From assembly GCA_023807065.1 (NCBI GenBank), contig JAJJLU010003672.1, forward strand, positions 1 to 39,732: a DNA stretch of 39,732 bases, given 5' to 3'. This DNA is from Isotricha intestinalis. Its lineage: Eukaryota; Ciliophora; Litostomatea; Vestibuliferida; Isotrichidae. Position 1 is the stretch's first letter. Every line of letters begins with the position of its first letter. The translations under genes were made by a program, and so were the position numbers. Positions 8,785 to 18,882 of this stretch are shown piece after piece. Under the pieces are notes generated by a model. It had not been told where the DNA came from. It did not search any database and was given only the letters and a program-made list of their open reading frames with translations.

Positions 8785-10257
8785 TTAATTATCTTCTTCA
8801 CTATCTTCAAAATTAGCTTGAACTTCTTGTTCTTCTTTAGAAACAATATTATTAATATTATCTTCTTTTTCTTTTTCTTTTTTTAATTTATTTATATATT
8901 TATCAACTTCAATATCAACTTGATTAACATTACCATATTTAATAAAATTTTTAAAATAATTTAAATGTACATTTAATAATTTAATTTCTTGATCTTTTTC
9001 TTTATTTTTATTAATTAAGAAATCTAATTGTCTTTGACTATGAATTAATTTTTTTTGATTAATTTTTTGTTCATTTTTTAATTCATTTACTTTAAAATTT
9101 AAAATTCTATTTTCAATATCATTTTCTTTTCCTTTATTATCTAAAAAATTATATTGAATATCTAAATTATTTATTTGTTCTCCTATTAAATTTAATTCAT
9201 TTTTATGTTTTTTTTCTAATTTATTTCTTCCATTTTCTAAATTTTTTATTTTATTTATTAAACTTTCATATTCTTCATTATCATTAATTGCTTCTTTTAA
9301 TTTATTTACAAAACTTTCTGTTAATATTGAATTATTCACTTTTGAATTTTTTAAAGGAGATGAATTTTTTTTTTTTATATTTTTATATGAAGTTTCATTT
9401 ATTTCACTATTGTTTTTTTTTTTTATTTTATTTTCTAAATCACCAAAAACTAAAAAATGTAATTTTTTTTCATTTTCTTTTATTTTTTCTTTCAATTCAA
9501 TATTTTCTTTTTTTTCTTCATTCATTTCTTTTTTTAATTTTTCTAAAACATTTAAACATTCTTTTTGTTCATTTAAACATTTATTATGATTTTCCATTTC
9601 TTTATTTAACATTTTTAATTCAAAATTTAAAGAAGAAATTTTTTCTTCTTTTTCTTTTCCTAAATCTATTAATTCTCTTTTTTTATTATAATCATCATTA
9701 CTTTTTTCTAAAATTAATTTCATTTCATCATTTTTTTTCCTTAAATTTTCTAATTGAAATAAAGCTTCATTTAATTGCTTTTCTTTTATTTTTAATATTA
9801 TATTTATCGGCTCTTCTTTATTTTTAGATGAATCTAAATTATTTTTTTTATTAATATTATTATTATTATCAATTAAATTATTGTTTTTATTATTATTTTT
9901 AAGAAATGTTTTATTTATTTCTTTTGATAATTGTTCAATTGCTTTTTTCTGTTTTTCATTTGTTGTTTTTAATTGATGAAATTTAATTTGTTTTTCATTT
10001 AATTCATCTTTTAATTTTGATATTATTTCTTCTTGAACTGGATCTTTTTGAATACTATTTGTTATATTTTTTTCTATTTGAAGTTCATTTGATAATTGCT
10101 CTATTTGTGCTATATATTCTTTTTCTTTTTTATCATATTCATCTAATTCTTCTTCTTCTTCTTCATTTACTGAATCTTCGTTTTCATTTTTTTTTTCTTG
10201 AAAATCATTTTTTTTAGATTTTGATGACTTTTCTGTTATATTTTCTTTTGATGTCAT
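8785..10257 (-). CDS. Coiled-coil protein, 490 residues
   Basis: The ORF starts at ATG 10257-10255. The N terminus is acidic (a run of Glu around residues 34-40), followed by heptad-patterned coiled coil over most of residues 45-120 and 155-455, broken by an Asn-rich linker near 125-145 and a Ser/Asn linker near 275-310. The C terminus is acidic. There is no catalytic motif, signal or membrane span. Architecture alone suggests a cytoskeletal, basal-body or axonemal scaffold, but I do not recognise a family. Confidence 0.75.
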   Translation of the reverse strand: MTSKENITEKSSKSKKNDFQEKKNENEDSVNEEEEEELDEYDKKEKEYIAQIEQLSNELQIEKNITNSIQKDPVQEEIISKLKDELNEKQIKFHQLKTTNEKQKKAIEQLSKEINKTFLKNNNKNNNLIDNNNNINKKNNLDSSKNKEEPINIILKIKEKQLNEALFQLENLRKKNDEMKLILEKSNDDYNKKRELIDLGKEKEEKISSLNFELKMLNKEMENHNKCLNEQKECLNVLEKLKKEMNEEKKENIELKEKIKENEKKLHFLVFGDLENKIKKKNNSEINETSYKNIKKKNSSPLKNSKVNNSILTESFVNKLKEAINDNEEYESLINKIKNLENGRNKLEKKHKNELNLIGEQINNLDIQYNFLDNKGKENDIENRILNFKVNELKNEQKINQKKLIHSQRQLDFLINKNKEKDQEIKLLNVHLNYFKNFIKYGNVNQVDIEVDKYINKLKKEKEKEDNINNIVSKEEQEVQANFEDSEEDN

Positions 10258-10807
10258 TTTTTTTATTTTTTTCTTGTTATTATTTATATTTGTTTTTTTT
10301 TTGAAATCAAATTTATTTTTTTTTGTTAATTATTATTTTTTTTATATGAATATCATTTTTTATTTCTAATAACTTTTTTTATGTTTTGTTTCTTTATATT
10401 ATTTAGTTTTTCTATTATTTGGATTTTTAAAAATCTAATTTTATTTCCTCAACATTTTCATTTGAAACATCATTTCATTTTATCAATTATTGTTTTTAAT
10501 GTTTTAAAATAATTTTTTTTAATCATTTCTTTATATAAAATTCTTCTTTTTGTTTTTTTTAAAAATTGATTTGTGTCATAAAACATATTATATATTAAAA
10601 TGATTTATTTGATTATAATGTTTAAAGAAATTATTATTAAAAATAATTTCAAATATAATAAAAAGAAAAATTATAAGAATTTCTATAGAATTTAAATTAA
10701 TAAAAAGAAATATAAAGTTTTTATTTTATTTATATTTATAATTTTCTCCTCATTAAAATAATATTTTTTATTCAAAATAAAATAATAAATATATATAAAT
10801 TTATTAT
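10258..10807. other. Gene-poor stretch containing a minus-strand frame interrupted only by TGA
   Basis: No standard gene is present. On the minus strand an ATG at 10586-10584 opens a frame of 86 codons to TAA at 10328-10326, with no TAA or TAG inside but four TGA codons. Three of these lie within 8 codons, around two TGT Cys codons. The remainder of the region is plain A/T sequence. Confidence 0.4.
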
Positions 10808-12718
10808 TCATTGAATTTCTTGAATTTGTTTTTTAATTCTTTCAATTTTTTCTTGAATTAAATTACATTTCAAAATATAATTTTTGCAATTTTGAATTTT
10901 ATATAATAAATTAGGTATATTTCCTGCAAAATTTAATTTAGTATGATTATTAATAATAAGACTAGTATCTTCATTAATATTTTCATGTAAAATTTCAGAA
11001 GAATAAAAAATAGCTAAATTAATAAAAATTTTAAAAGCTTCACCATCATAATTAAAAATATTATCAATTAAATATGAAATTTTAATAGAATTTAAAATAC
11101 AAAAATTACAATTTTTTCCTACTTTATATATATAATTACTTTTTCCATTATATGAACTTGTTAGTTTTTCAATTCCAAAAAAATCTCCTTCTTTTAAAAT
11201 ATTAATTATTTTATTTTCTTCATTTAAAATTTCTATTATTCCTTGTTCAATAAAATATATTCTATTTATTTTCCCTTCAAAAGGAATTATTATTGTATCA
11301 CTCATTTCAATTGAAATATCAAAATTTAAAATTATTTCTTGTTTAGTATTATTTTTTAAAATATTTCTAAAAAATTTATTATATTTATCATAAATTCTTT
11401 TAAAAGCATGTTCAAATAATTTATTTTTATCTTTAGGTTTCATTTCTTTAATAAAATTAATATTTTTTTTAATCCATTTTAAATTTCTTTCATTAGAATA
11501 ATAAATTTCAAAAAATCTTTTTACATCATTCCAAATAAAACTTCTATGTAAATTATATTTTTTTTTAGCAGAAGCAGGTAATCTATTCATATAATGAATA
11601 ATCCATCTTTCTAAATCTAAATGATCACTTTTAATTTGATAAGTAAGTGAATTTCCTTTTGTAATAATTTCTAATATATTAGAAAGTAAATAAGCATAAA
11701 AAGCACAATTGACAATTTCACAAAAAATTAAAAATAATAATTCTTCTTCATTATCATAAGGACATAAATCACCATATCCTGTTGTTGAAAATGTTTCTGC
11801 CATAAAATATATTGAATTAATATATATTTGAAAATTATTTTTTAAATTTAAATCTTCTTTATGAATTAATATCCATGAATTAGAATAATTTTTTCCTAAT
11901 AAACAATATATACATGCACAAAAATGAAGAATGTAACATAATGAAAGAAATAATGAAAAAATTCTCATTATTTGTTGCTTTAATATTATATTTTTTATTA
12001 TTGAAGATAATATTGTTGTTCCTATATTTTTTAATTTGGAATTAAACATTGGATATCTATATAATTTTATTAAACGAGTTATTTCTAATTTTATGTTAAA
12101 TAAGTAAAATGGAAATATTGAAAATAAACTTATAAATAAATTCAAATTTATATTTTTCCAAAATATTAATCTTAAATTTGTTACTATAAATTTATTTTTA
12201 TAATCATAATAAGATGAAATAAATTTTATTAGGATTTCTATTAAAAATATTATATCAAATATTATACATCTTTTAATTATTATTTTTTTATCATATCCTA
12301 CAAATAATTCATAAGGTAATAAAATATAATCAATATATAATAAAATATATATTAATCCTTTAAATATTTTTTTTCTTTTACTTCCTGAATTTATTATAAA
12401 ACATGGTTTTGAATCTTCATAAATATATAAATTTTTTAAATTATTATTATTCTTTATTAATTTTACAACTTTCCATATTTTTTTTTTCGCACTTTTCAAA
12501 AGCTCTTTTTTATATTCTATTGGATTATCTAATACGACTACAAAATCATCAAAAATTGTTTTTTGTTGTTCTGAAGAAATTATTTCTTTTGATTCAGTGA
12601 AAGAATCATTTATTGAATAATCATTTTTTTTTTCTTTTAGTTCATCTTCTATTAAACTTTCTAATAATAAAGGTTTTATTTTATCATAAGTTTCATCTAA
12701 TTTAAATGATGAAGACAT
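10808..12718 (-). CDS. CNBD potassium channel (HCN/CNG/EAG superfamily), 636 residues
   Basis: It starts at ATG 12718-12716 and ends in TGA. About 115 cytosolic residues precede a six-span channel core (roughly residues 120-360). The pore helix and selectivity filter read FSTTGYGD, with Gly314-Tyr315-Gly316-Asp317, diagnostic of K+ selectivity. A C-linker follows, then a CNBD-like fold at about 450-555 with a strand-turn IEQGIIEIL and GDFFGIE at 511-517. The phosphate-binding cassette lacks the normal FGE-(A/L) and Pro-Arg-(A/T) signature, so cyclic-nucleotide binding is doubtful. S4 keeps few basic residues (RLIKLYR), so voltage sensing may be weak. It is head-to-head with a soluble CNBD protein. 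Confidence 0.9.
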   Translation of the reverse strand: MSSSFKLDETYDKIKPLLLESLIEDELKEKKNDYSINDSFTESKEIISSEQQKTIFDDFVVVLDNPIEYKKELLKSAKKKIWKVVKLIKNNNNLKNLYIYEDSKPCFIINSGSKRKKIFKGLIYILLYIDYILLPYELFVGYDKKIIIKRCIIFDIIFLIEILIKFISSYYDYKNKFIVTNLRLIFWKNINLNLFISLFSIFPFYLFNIKLEITRLIKLYRYPMFNSKLKNIGTTILSSIIKNIILKQQIMRIFSLFLSLCYILHFCACIYCLLGKNYSNSWILIHKEDLNLKNNFQIYINSIYFMAETFSTTGYGDLCPYDNEEELLFLIFCEIVNCAFYAYLLSNILEIITKGNSLTYQIKSDHLDLERWIIHYMNRLPASAKKKYNLHRSFIWNDVKRFFEIYYSNERNLKWIKKNINFIKEMKPKDKNKLFEHAFKRIYDKYNKFFRNILKNNTKQEIILNFDISIEMSDTIIIPFEGKINRIYFIEQGIIEILNEENKIINILKEGDFFGIEKLTSSYNGKSNYIYKVGKNCNFCILNSIKISYLIDNIFNYDGEAFKIFINLAIFYSSEILHENINEDTSLIINNHTKLNFAGNIPNLLYKIQNCKNYILKCNLIQEKIERIKKQIQEIQ

Positions 12719-12829
12719 TATATATATTCAATATAATTAATATAAATCATTTCTTTAAAAATTAATTATTAATCGATTAATGAGAAAAATTAATAAATAA
12801 ATCTCAAAAAAAATCAGAAAAAAAAAAAT
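12719..12829. promoter_or_regulatory. 111-base shared promoter region of channel and soluble CNBD gene
   Basis: The two start codons of opposite orientation are 111 bases apart. The stretch contains ATTAATTATTAATCGATTAAT around 12760-12780, a partly palindromic A/T motif centred on ATCGAT. Co-regulation of two CNBD genes is an inference from spacing. Confidence 0.4.
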
Positions 12830-14842
12830 ATGAATGACTCTTTAGAAAAATGTATTCTTGAACTTCAAAAGCCAGAAAAAGAAAGAAACATAGAAATAAT
12901 TGTAAAGTATATAAAAACTTTAAAAGGCTATATAAACATATTAAAATTTTCAGAAGAAGAATTTGAAACAAATTTAATAGAATCAGCAAAAATATTAAAA
13001 TATAGTGATAAAGAAAAGAATGAAATAGTAGTAGAAGAAGGAGATAAAGGAGATTCTTTTTATTTATTATTAAAAGGTTCTTGTGTATTTTTAGTAAGTA
13101 AATTAACAACATATGAAATGACAAAAGAAGAATATATGTTTCATTTATTTAAATTAAGAAAAAATAATTCAAATGAACTTTTAAGACAATGTTTATTATA
13201 TAATAATTTATCTTTTCCTATTGATGAATCATTTGATGTTTTAATAAAGAATATAGTAAATAAAAAAACAAAAGGAGGAGAATTTTTAGATAATGAAAAT
13301 ATAATAAATGGAGCAAAAGAATTATATAATTATTTAAAGAAAAATAATACTAATAAAACTAAATTAAAATCAATAGAAGAATATATAGAAAGAAATAATG
13401 TAATATTAAAAGAAGAAAAAAATTTAACTATTGAAGAAAAAGAAAAATTAAAAAAAGAAAAAAAAGCAGTTCAAATACCAAATTTTATTATAATTGGTAA
13501 ATGTGGAAAAGGAGATACATTCGGTGAATTAGCTTTAGAAAAAAGTGGAGGAAAAAGAAAAGCTACTGTTATTACTTTTGAAGAAAGTCATTTTGCTATT
13601 ATTTATAGAAATGAATTTAATAATTTATTAAAAAATGCTGTTGAAAAAGCTAAAAAAAAATTTTTCTCTGTTATTGTTTCTTATACTATTTTTTCACATA
13701 TTTCTAATTATACTTTAGAAAAAAAATATTATAAACTTTTTGCTTTGAAAAAATTTGAAAAAGGAAATAATTTAATTGAACAAAATGAAAATGGTGATAA
13801 AAGTTATTTTATTATTAATGGAGATTTTGAAATATATACTAATAGAAATATTGTTGAAATAAATGATTTAATTATTTATTATAAAAATTATATTAGGAAA
13901 TATGGAAAAAAAAATGATTATAAATTATATAATCCATACATTGAAATAAGAGAAAATGAAGATTTAACTTTAAATAAGAAATTTAAAACTGATGAAGAGA
14001 ATAAAATATTATTTGAGAAAAGATTATTAAAATTAAGTATTTTTCAAAATAGAGATATTATTGGATTAAATGATTTAATGATTCCTTTAAATAATTCAAT
14101 TTCAGTTTCTAAAAGTTTAGTTTTTTGTAAAAGTTTAACTCATAATTCTCAAGTTTATTCTATTGATAAAAATCAATTATTTTTTATTTTAGATCATGAA
14201 GAAAGAGTCAGTGAATTAATTATTGAATATGAAATTAATAAAATGAAAATGCTTATTCAAAGATTAAATATTCATAAAGAAAGAATTTATAATTTAACTA
14301 AAAAAATTGATTTTGATTTATCTGAAAAATCAAAAAATATTTCTATTAGTTTAAATCATTCAAATAGAAAAAATAGATTTAGTAATTTAGAAGATAATAT
14401 TATTGTTGAAAATAATCAAATTAAAAATTATATTTATAGAATTGAAAAGGAAAAAGAATATAAGGAAAAATTATTAGAAAGCACAAAAAAAAAAAATAAA
14501 TTCGATTCTGGAAAAAAAAAAATGCTTCTTCCAAAAATTAAAATTAATAATCAAAGTGTTAAAAAAGGAAATTTAAATAATACCTCTTCAAGATTATTAA
14601 CTACATATAATTCAAATGATACTTTTTACAATTATTATAGAGAAGGTTTATTTCATAGAAATTTATATGAAACTATTTTTAAAGATTATGCTTTTAATTA
14701 TAATAAGAATAATGATAAACTTTTTAAAACTACTACTAATAATAAAAATAAACCTGGAGTTTATGATTTTCTCATTTTAGATAAATTTAATTCTACTTAT
14801 TTAACTGCTTTGAGAGAAATTAAAAATAGGAAAAATTATTAA
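12830..14842 (+). CDS. Soluble protein with a split CNBD and a second degenerate CNBD
   Basis: The 670-residue protein has no membrane span. Its first CNBD begins with EEGDKGDSFYLLLKG (Glu70 to Gly84), is interrupted by roughly 130 residues of hydrophilic helix, and resumes with GKGDTFGELALE. The cassette FGELA at 231-235 is followed by KRKATV, close to the PKA regulatory-subunit pattern and likely able to bind cAMP or cGMP. A second CNBD-like fold (about 300-455) has the early GD-x-SYFIINGDFEIY strand but no FGE cassette. The C-terminal third is basic and disordered. There is no protein-kinase domain or PKA-R inhibitor and docking region. It resembles CNBD-only ciliary or signalling proteins rather than a classical PKA-R. 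Confidence 0.85.
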   Translation: MNDSLEKCILELQKPEKERNIEIIVKYIKTLKGYINILKFSEEEFETNLIESAKILKYSDKEKNEIVVEEGDKGDSFYLLLKGSCVFLVSKLTTYEMTKEEYMFHLFKLRKNNSNELLRQCLLYNNLSFPIDESFDVLIKNIVNKKTKGGEFLDNENIINGAKELYNYLKKNNTNKTKLKSIEEYIERNNVILKEEKNLTIEEKEKLKKEKKAVQIPNFIIIGKCGKGDTFGELALEKSGGKRKATVITFEESHFAIIYRNEFNNLLKNAVEKAKKKFFSVIVSYTIFSHISNYTLEKKYYKLFALKKFEKGNNLIEQNENGDKSYFIINGDFEIYTNRNIVEINDLIIYYKNYIRKYGKKNDYKLYNPYIEIRENEDLTLNKKFKTDEENKILFEKRLLKLSIFQNRDIIGLNDLMIPLNNSISVSKSLVFCKSLTHNSQVYSIDKNQLFFILDHEERVSELIIEYEINKMKMLIQRLNIHKERIYNLTKKIDFDLSEKSKNISISLNHSNRKNRFSNLEDNIIVENNQIKNYIYRIEKEKEYKEKLLESTKKKNKFDSGKKKMLLPKIKINNQSVKKGNLNNTSSRLLTTYNSNDTFYNYYREGLFHRNLYETIFKDYAFNYNKNNDKLFKTTTNNKNKPGVYDFLILDKFNSTYLTALREIKNRKNY

Positions 14843-15083
14843 AAATTCATTTTTTAGTTTCTTTTTTTTTTTAGTGATTTTTATTTATAATATTTATATT
14901 AAGAAATAAAATTTCAATTTTGAATGAATTTTATATCTACTTAAAATTAATAAAAAAATTATAAATACTAGATAACATTTGAATCTATAATTATCAAAAT
15001 AAAAAACTATTTCACCATTTATTTAATTTAAAAATCCCAAAAAATAAAATAATCAAAAAAAAAAAATAACTTTTAAAAAAAAA

Positions 15084-16610
15084 ATGTTTGAAAATGAAGC
15101 TCGTGGTTGGCATGGATGTTACTCAGCAATAGGAAGAACATCAGTAGAGACATATCAGACTGTTCTTAATAAGGATAAAATCTTGGAAGAAATTCCTCAA
15201 AAGAAAAAAATAATTCGAGGTTTATTCTCAGAAGACGATGAAGAGCCGAAGCATGTGAATGAGACAAACATTGATATTTTTTCTCTTCCTCCTTCTAATA
15301 ATTTACATAAAAAAAATATAGAAGAATTAAATAAGAAGAAAATAACATGTGAACCAGAAAAAATAAAAAATATGAATGAAAAATATAAATATCATCTTCA
15401 TCATCATACAGAAAATATAAATAAAATTAAAAATGATAAAAAAAATATGAATTATGGTCCTTCTATAACTAAATATCAACCTAAAATGGATTTTATTTGG
15501 AATAGAACTTTAACTGGTCCTTCTTGGAATGTTTTAAGTGGGAGAAATAATAGAAAAAATTTTAATGGATTTAATTTTTCAGGATTAAAAAATTCTAATT
15601 CTGATTTTTGTCTTACTCATAATGATTTTTTACCTAAAAAATATTTTATTAGTATGGATAAACAAACTCAAAGAGGTGATTTTATACTTGGAAATGATGT
15701 TAGAATTAGAAATGAAAAAGCTTTTATTCCTAAGAAAAAAAAAAGAATTCAAACAGCTGAATTTTCAAGTAGAAACAATTTAAAAAATGAATTAAATAAT
15801 AATACTTTTTATAACAATAATTTTAAAGGAAATTATACTTTTTATAATGGATTTAATATATCAATGAAGAAAAGTAGAAAAAATAAGAAAGGGAAAAAAA
15901 TATATGATCCTAAAATTAAAGCACCAGATTTTTCAAAAACAATATCAAGAGAAAAATTAAATTATATAGAAAGAAATAGAGAAAATGTTCGTCCGTTTTT
16001 TACACCTAATTATAATTATGTAACTCCAAGAAGTTTAAGTTTAGTATCATATAATAATAAAAAAATAAAGAAAATACCTAAAAAAAATATTGAACCTTTT
16101 GATGGTGATTTAATATATGATGCTAATGAAGCTTTTTATAATATTAATAATAATAAAAAACCTAAATCTAGAGATTTTAAATTAATGATTAGTAGACCTA
16201 ATGATAATGGTCCTTTACCTACTTATATGTTAAAAAAATTTGACAGGGAAGCTTTAAGAAATATTACTGAAAAAACTTTAAGAATGAATAATTTTTCTAA
16301 TAGTAGATTTTTAACTGATTATTCTTCTTTTTATCCTAAAAAAAGTTTCAATAAACAAATTAATTTAAATTTATTAAATAATGATGGATTCTTAAATAGT
16401 AAAATGGATGATATTTTAAAAAAATTAGAAAGTAATGGTAATTATGGTAAAGTTATGGAATTTTATACTAAAAATTTAGATGATGTTGAACAAGAAGGAA
16501 GAAATAGTAAGTTTGATGCTATTACTTTAAAACATGTTCCTAAGAAAACTCCTATTTCTGAAAGGGAAAAAAATCTTTTTAGAGTTGATTTAGGAGATAA
16601 TGATGATTAA
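15084..16610 (+). CDS. Conserved-looking basic protein of unknown function (candidate axonemal)
   Basis: The 508-residue protein begins MFENEARGWHGCYSAIGRTS; its first about 60 codons have clearly higher GC than the surroundings, a sign of constraint. Further distinctive, non-repetitive segments are YGPSITKYQPKMDFIWNR, GPSWNVLSGR, and a C-terminal block with GPLPTYMLKKFDREAL. Many Gly-Pro and aromatic turns separated by basic Asn/Lys linkers resemble microtubule-inner-protein style ciliary proteins, but I cannot place it in a named family. No signal, membrane span or enzyme motif is visible. The stop is TAA, followed by a T-rich 3' region. Confidence 0.75.
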   Translation: MFENEARGWHGCYSAIGRTSVETYQTVLNKDKILEEIPQKKKIIRGLFSEDDEEPKHVNETNIDIFSLPPSNNLHKKNIEELNKKKITCEPEKIKNMNEKYKYHLHHHTENINKIKNDKKNMNYGPSITKYQPKMDFIWNRTLTGPSWNVLSGRNNRKNFNGFNFSGLKNSNSDFCLTHNDFLPKKYFISMDKQTQRGDFILGNDVRIRNEKAFIPKKKKRIQTAEFSSRNNLKNELNNNTFYNNNFKGNYTFYNGFNISMKKSRKNKKGKKIYDPKIKAPDFSKTISREKLNYIERNRENVRPFFTPNYNYVTPRSLSLVSYNNKKIKKIPKKNIEPFDGDLIYDANEAFYNINNNKKPKSRDFKLMISRPNDNGPLPTYMLKKFDREALRNITEKTLRMNNFSNSRFLTDYSSFYPKKSFNKQINLNLLNNDGFLNSKMDDILKKLESNGNYGKVMEFYTKNLDDVEQEGRNSKFDAITLKHVPKKTPISEREKNLFRVDLGDNDD

Positions 16611-16774
16611 TTTTTTTAAAAAATATTTTTTTTTATTTTTTTTTAATTAAGAAATAAATGTTTTTTTATATATTTTTTATACGATATATTTTTTATTACT
16701 TTTTTAATTTTATATTATTATAAATTAATTAAATAAATATTTTATACTTTGGTTTTTCAAATAAAATTTACAAA

Positions 16775-17462
16775 ATGTACTATATTGAAAATACTCAAAA
16801 TAATATAATGTCTCAAAATGAAATATCAATAAATCAAATAGAAAAAAATCGTCCAACAACAATATCATCTCTTTTCTTAAAAGAGTGTAATTCAGAAATA
16901 AAAGAAAGGATAAGAGAAGAAAATGAGTAAAATAAAAAAATATATAAAATAAAATAGAGAAAATGAAACAATAAGAATATCAAATGAAGAAAAGAATGAA
17001 AAAAATTTATTAAATAATAAAATATTTCAAACAAATTTAATAGATAAACATAATTGTACATGTTCAAAGACAAAATGTTTAAAAAAATATTGTGAATGTT
17101 TAGCAAATAATAAATTTTGTAATAATTGTAATTGTAAAGATTGTCATAATAATCCAGATTATCAAAATGAAAATTTAAAAGATGATAAAGATCTTTCTGT
17201 TTGTACTTGTACTAAATCTAATTGTAATAAAAAATATTGTGAATGTTATAAAGTTGGTGAAAAATGTAATAATAATTGTAGATGTATTAATTGCTTTAAT
17301 AAAAATATTATTTTAGAAAAAAAACAATTTTTAATTGAAAGAATCAGTGTTTTAATTGAAAATAAACAAATTTTCATACAAAAAAATATCATTTGGGATT
17401 TTTCACATGATGAAAAATATCTTAATAAAAAAACTGAAAGAGAAAATTTAAATGGAGCATAA
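16775..17462 (+). CDS. CRC-domain (tesmin/TSO1/LIN54-like) DNA-binding protein, two exons
   Basis: Exon 1 is 16775-16926 and exon 2 is 16958-17462, with a 31-nt GTAAAA...AATAG intron between; the joined frame gives 218 residues. After an N-terminal linker it has two CXC motifs, each of CxCxKxxCxxxYCECxxxxxxCxxxCxCxxC type, starting CTCSKTKCLKKYCEC and CTCTKSNCNKKYCEC. These zinc-binding motifs bind CHR-like promoter elements in LIN54/tesmin, in the DREAM/MuvB cell-cycle context. The linker between the motifs is short and lacks the usual RNPxAF sequence. All 18 conserved Cys use TGT or TGC, never TGA, which argues against a Cys-TGA code. It converges on the CDK gene. Confidence 0.9.
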
Positions 17463-17708
17463 AGTTTATGTATTATTTTTATTTTGTTATATTTTATTTT
17501 TTTTATTTTTTTTTCTTTTTTTTTTTAGGTTAATTGAATTATTTTTTATTTTTTTTATTTCATATTTCCAATTATCTTTTTTTATTAAAAAATCATAATA
17601 ATTATCAATTAAAAACCAATCAAAATAAAATTTACAAAAAAAAAAAAAATTTAAATGACAAATAAAAACAAAAATAAAAAAAACCCAAAAAATGAGAGCT
17701 AAAACCAA

Positions 17709-18666
17709 TTATTTGTTTTCCGCAGTAAAATAAGGCTAAAAAAGAAAAAAAAGTAAAAAAAAGAGTTAAATAAAGAAAAAAACTTACATGTAAAAGAGCT
17801 TCTTTGGCTGTGATTCTTTGATTAGGATCATACTTTAACATAGATTGCAATAAATCTATTCCAAAATCATTTAAGTTTGGGAAAAGACTATGTAAATTGA
17901 TTTTATTAAACTGAGGGAAATCGAATTGATAATTAGGAAGTGAAGAAACATCAGGCCAGATATCATTATGTGGAGTACCAAGAATATAAAAAATTTTATA
18001 AATTTGTTCAATTTCATAATCACCTTTAAAAAGGGGTTTTTTTAAAATTAATTCTGCAAATATACATCCTATACTCCAAATATCAACAGGAGTTGAATAT
18101 TCATTTATTCCTAATAATAATTCTGGTGCTCTATACCATAATGTTAATACTTCTTTTGTATATGGTCTTATTGGAATTGAGAATGCTCTTGCTAAACCAA
18201 AATCTGCAATTTTTATATTTTCATTTTTATCTAATAATATATTTTGAGGCTTTAAATCTCTATGAATTACTTTTTTTGAATGACAATATGCTACTGCATC
18301 TAATATTTGATATAAAATACTTTTTATTCTTTCTTCTGATAAATTTTCCTTATCTAAATCTTCTAAAAATTTACGTAAGTCATAATCTACAAATTCAAAG
18401 AGTAAATATAATTTATTGTTATCACATACTACATCTTTTAATTGAACTATATTTGGATGAGTTAATTCACGAAGAATTGTTATTTCTCTTAATGCTGTTG
18501 ATGGTATTCCTTCGTTTTCTAAATCTATTTTTATCTTCTTTATTGCTATTATTTCCTTTGTTTTTGTATTTATTCCTTTATATACTTCTCCATACGTTCC
18601 ACTTCCTACTTTGTCTATTTTCTGAAATATTGATTTGTCGTGACGACCGAAGTCTTCTTTTTCCAT
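17709..18666 (-). CDS. Cyclin-dependent kinase, PSTALRE type, two exons
   Basis: Exon 1 is 18666-17788 and exon 2 is 17735-17709, with a 52-nt GTAAGT...TTTAG intron removed, giving 301 residues, the normal CDK length. Exon 2 restores the expected C terminus (HPYFTAENK), whereas unspliced reading runs into hydrophobic nonsense. Seen: glycine loop GSGTYGEV (21-28; Thr24-Tyr25 are the inhibitory-phosphorylation pair), Lys43, cyclin-binding helix PSTALRE (55-61), HRDLKPQN with Asp137, DFG Asp155, T-loop Thr170 and WYRAPE. It is closest in pattern to CDK1/CDK2/CDK5, acting with a cyclin in cell-cycle control. PSTALRE rather than PSTAIRE leaves the exact orthology open. Confidence 0.95.
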
Positions 18667-18882
18667 TTTTATTTTTTTTTAAAATTTTTTATTTTTTTTG
18701 TTTATTTATATTAAATTATTAATTAATTTAATTATTTTATTCCTTTATTTTTATTTTTATTTTCTTTATTGACACTATTTAAATAAATTATAAATAAATG
18801 GTTGTTCTATTGTAATACAAAATATAAATTTCCTATTATATCATTTAAATTTATTTTGGATTATTTTCTAAAAAAAACATTA

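Noticed and set aside
9288..9827. Hydrophobic plus-strand open frame, Leu/Phe-rich
   Set aside because: Exact antisense of the coiled-coil gene; Lys/Glu codons read backwards give Phe/Leu. The same holds for the plus-strand frames at 1581-2109 and 18093-18722, and 20179-20991.
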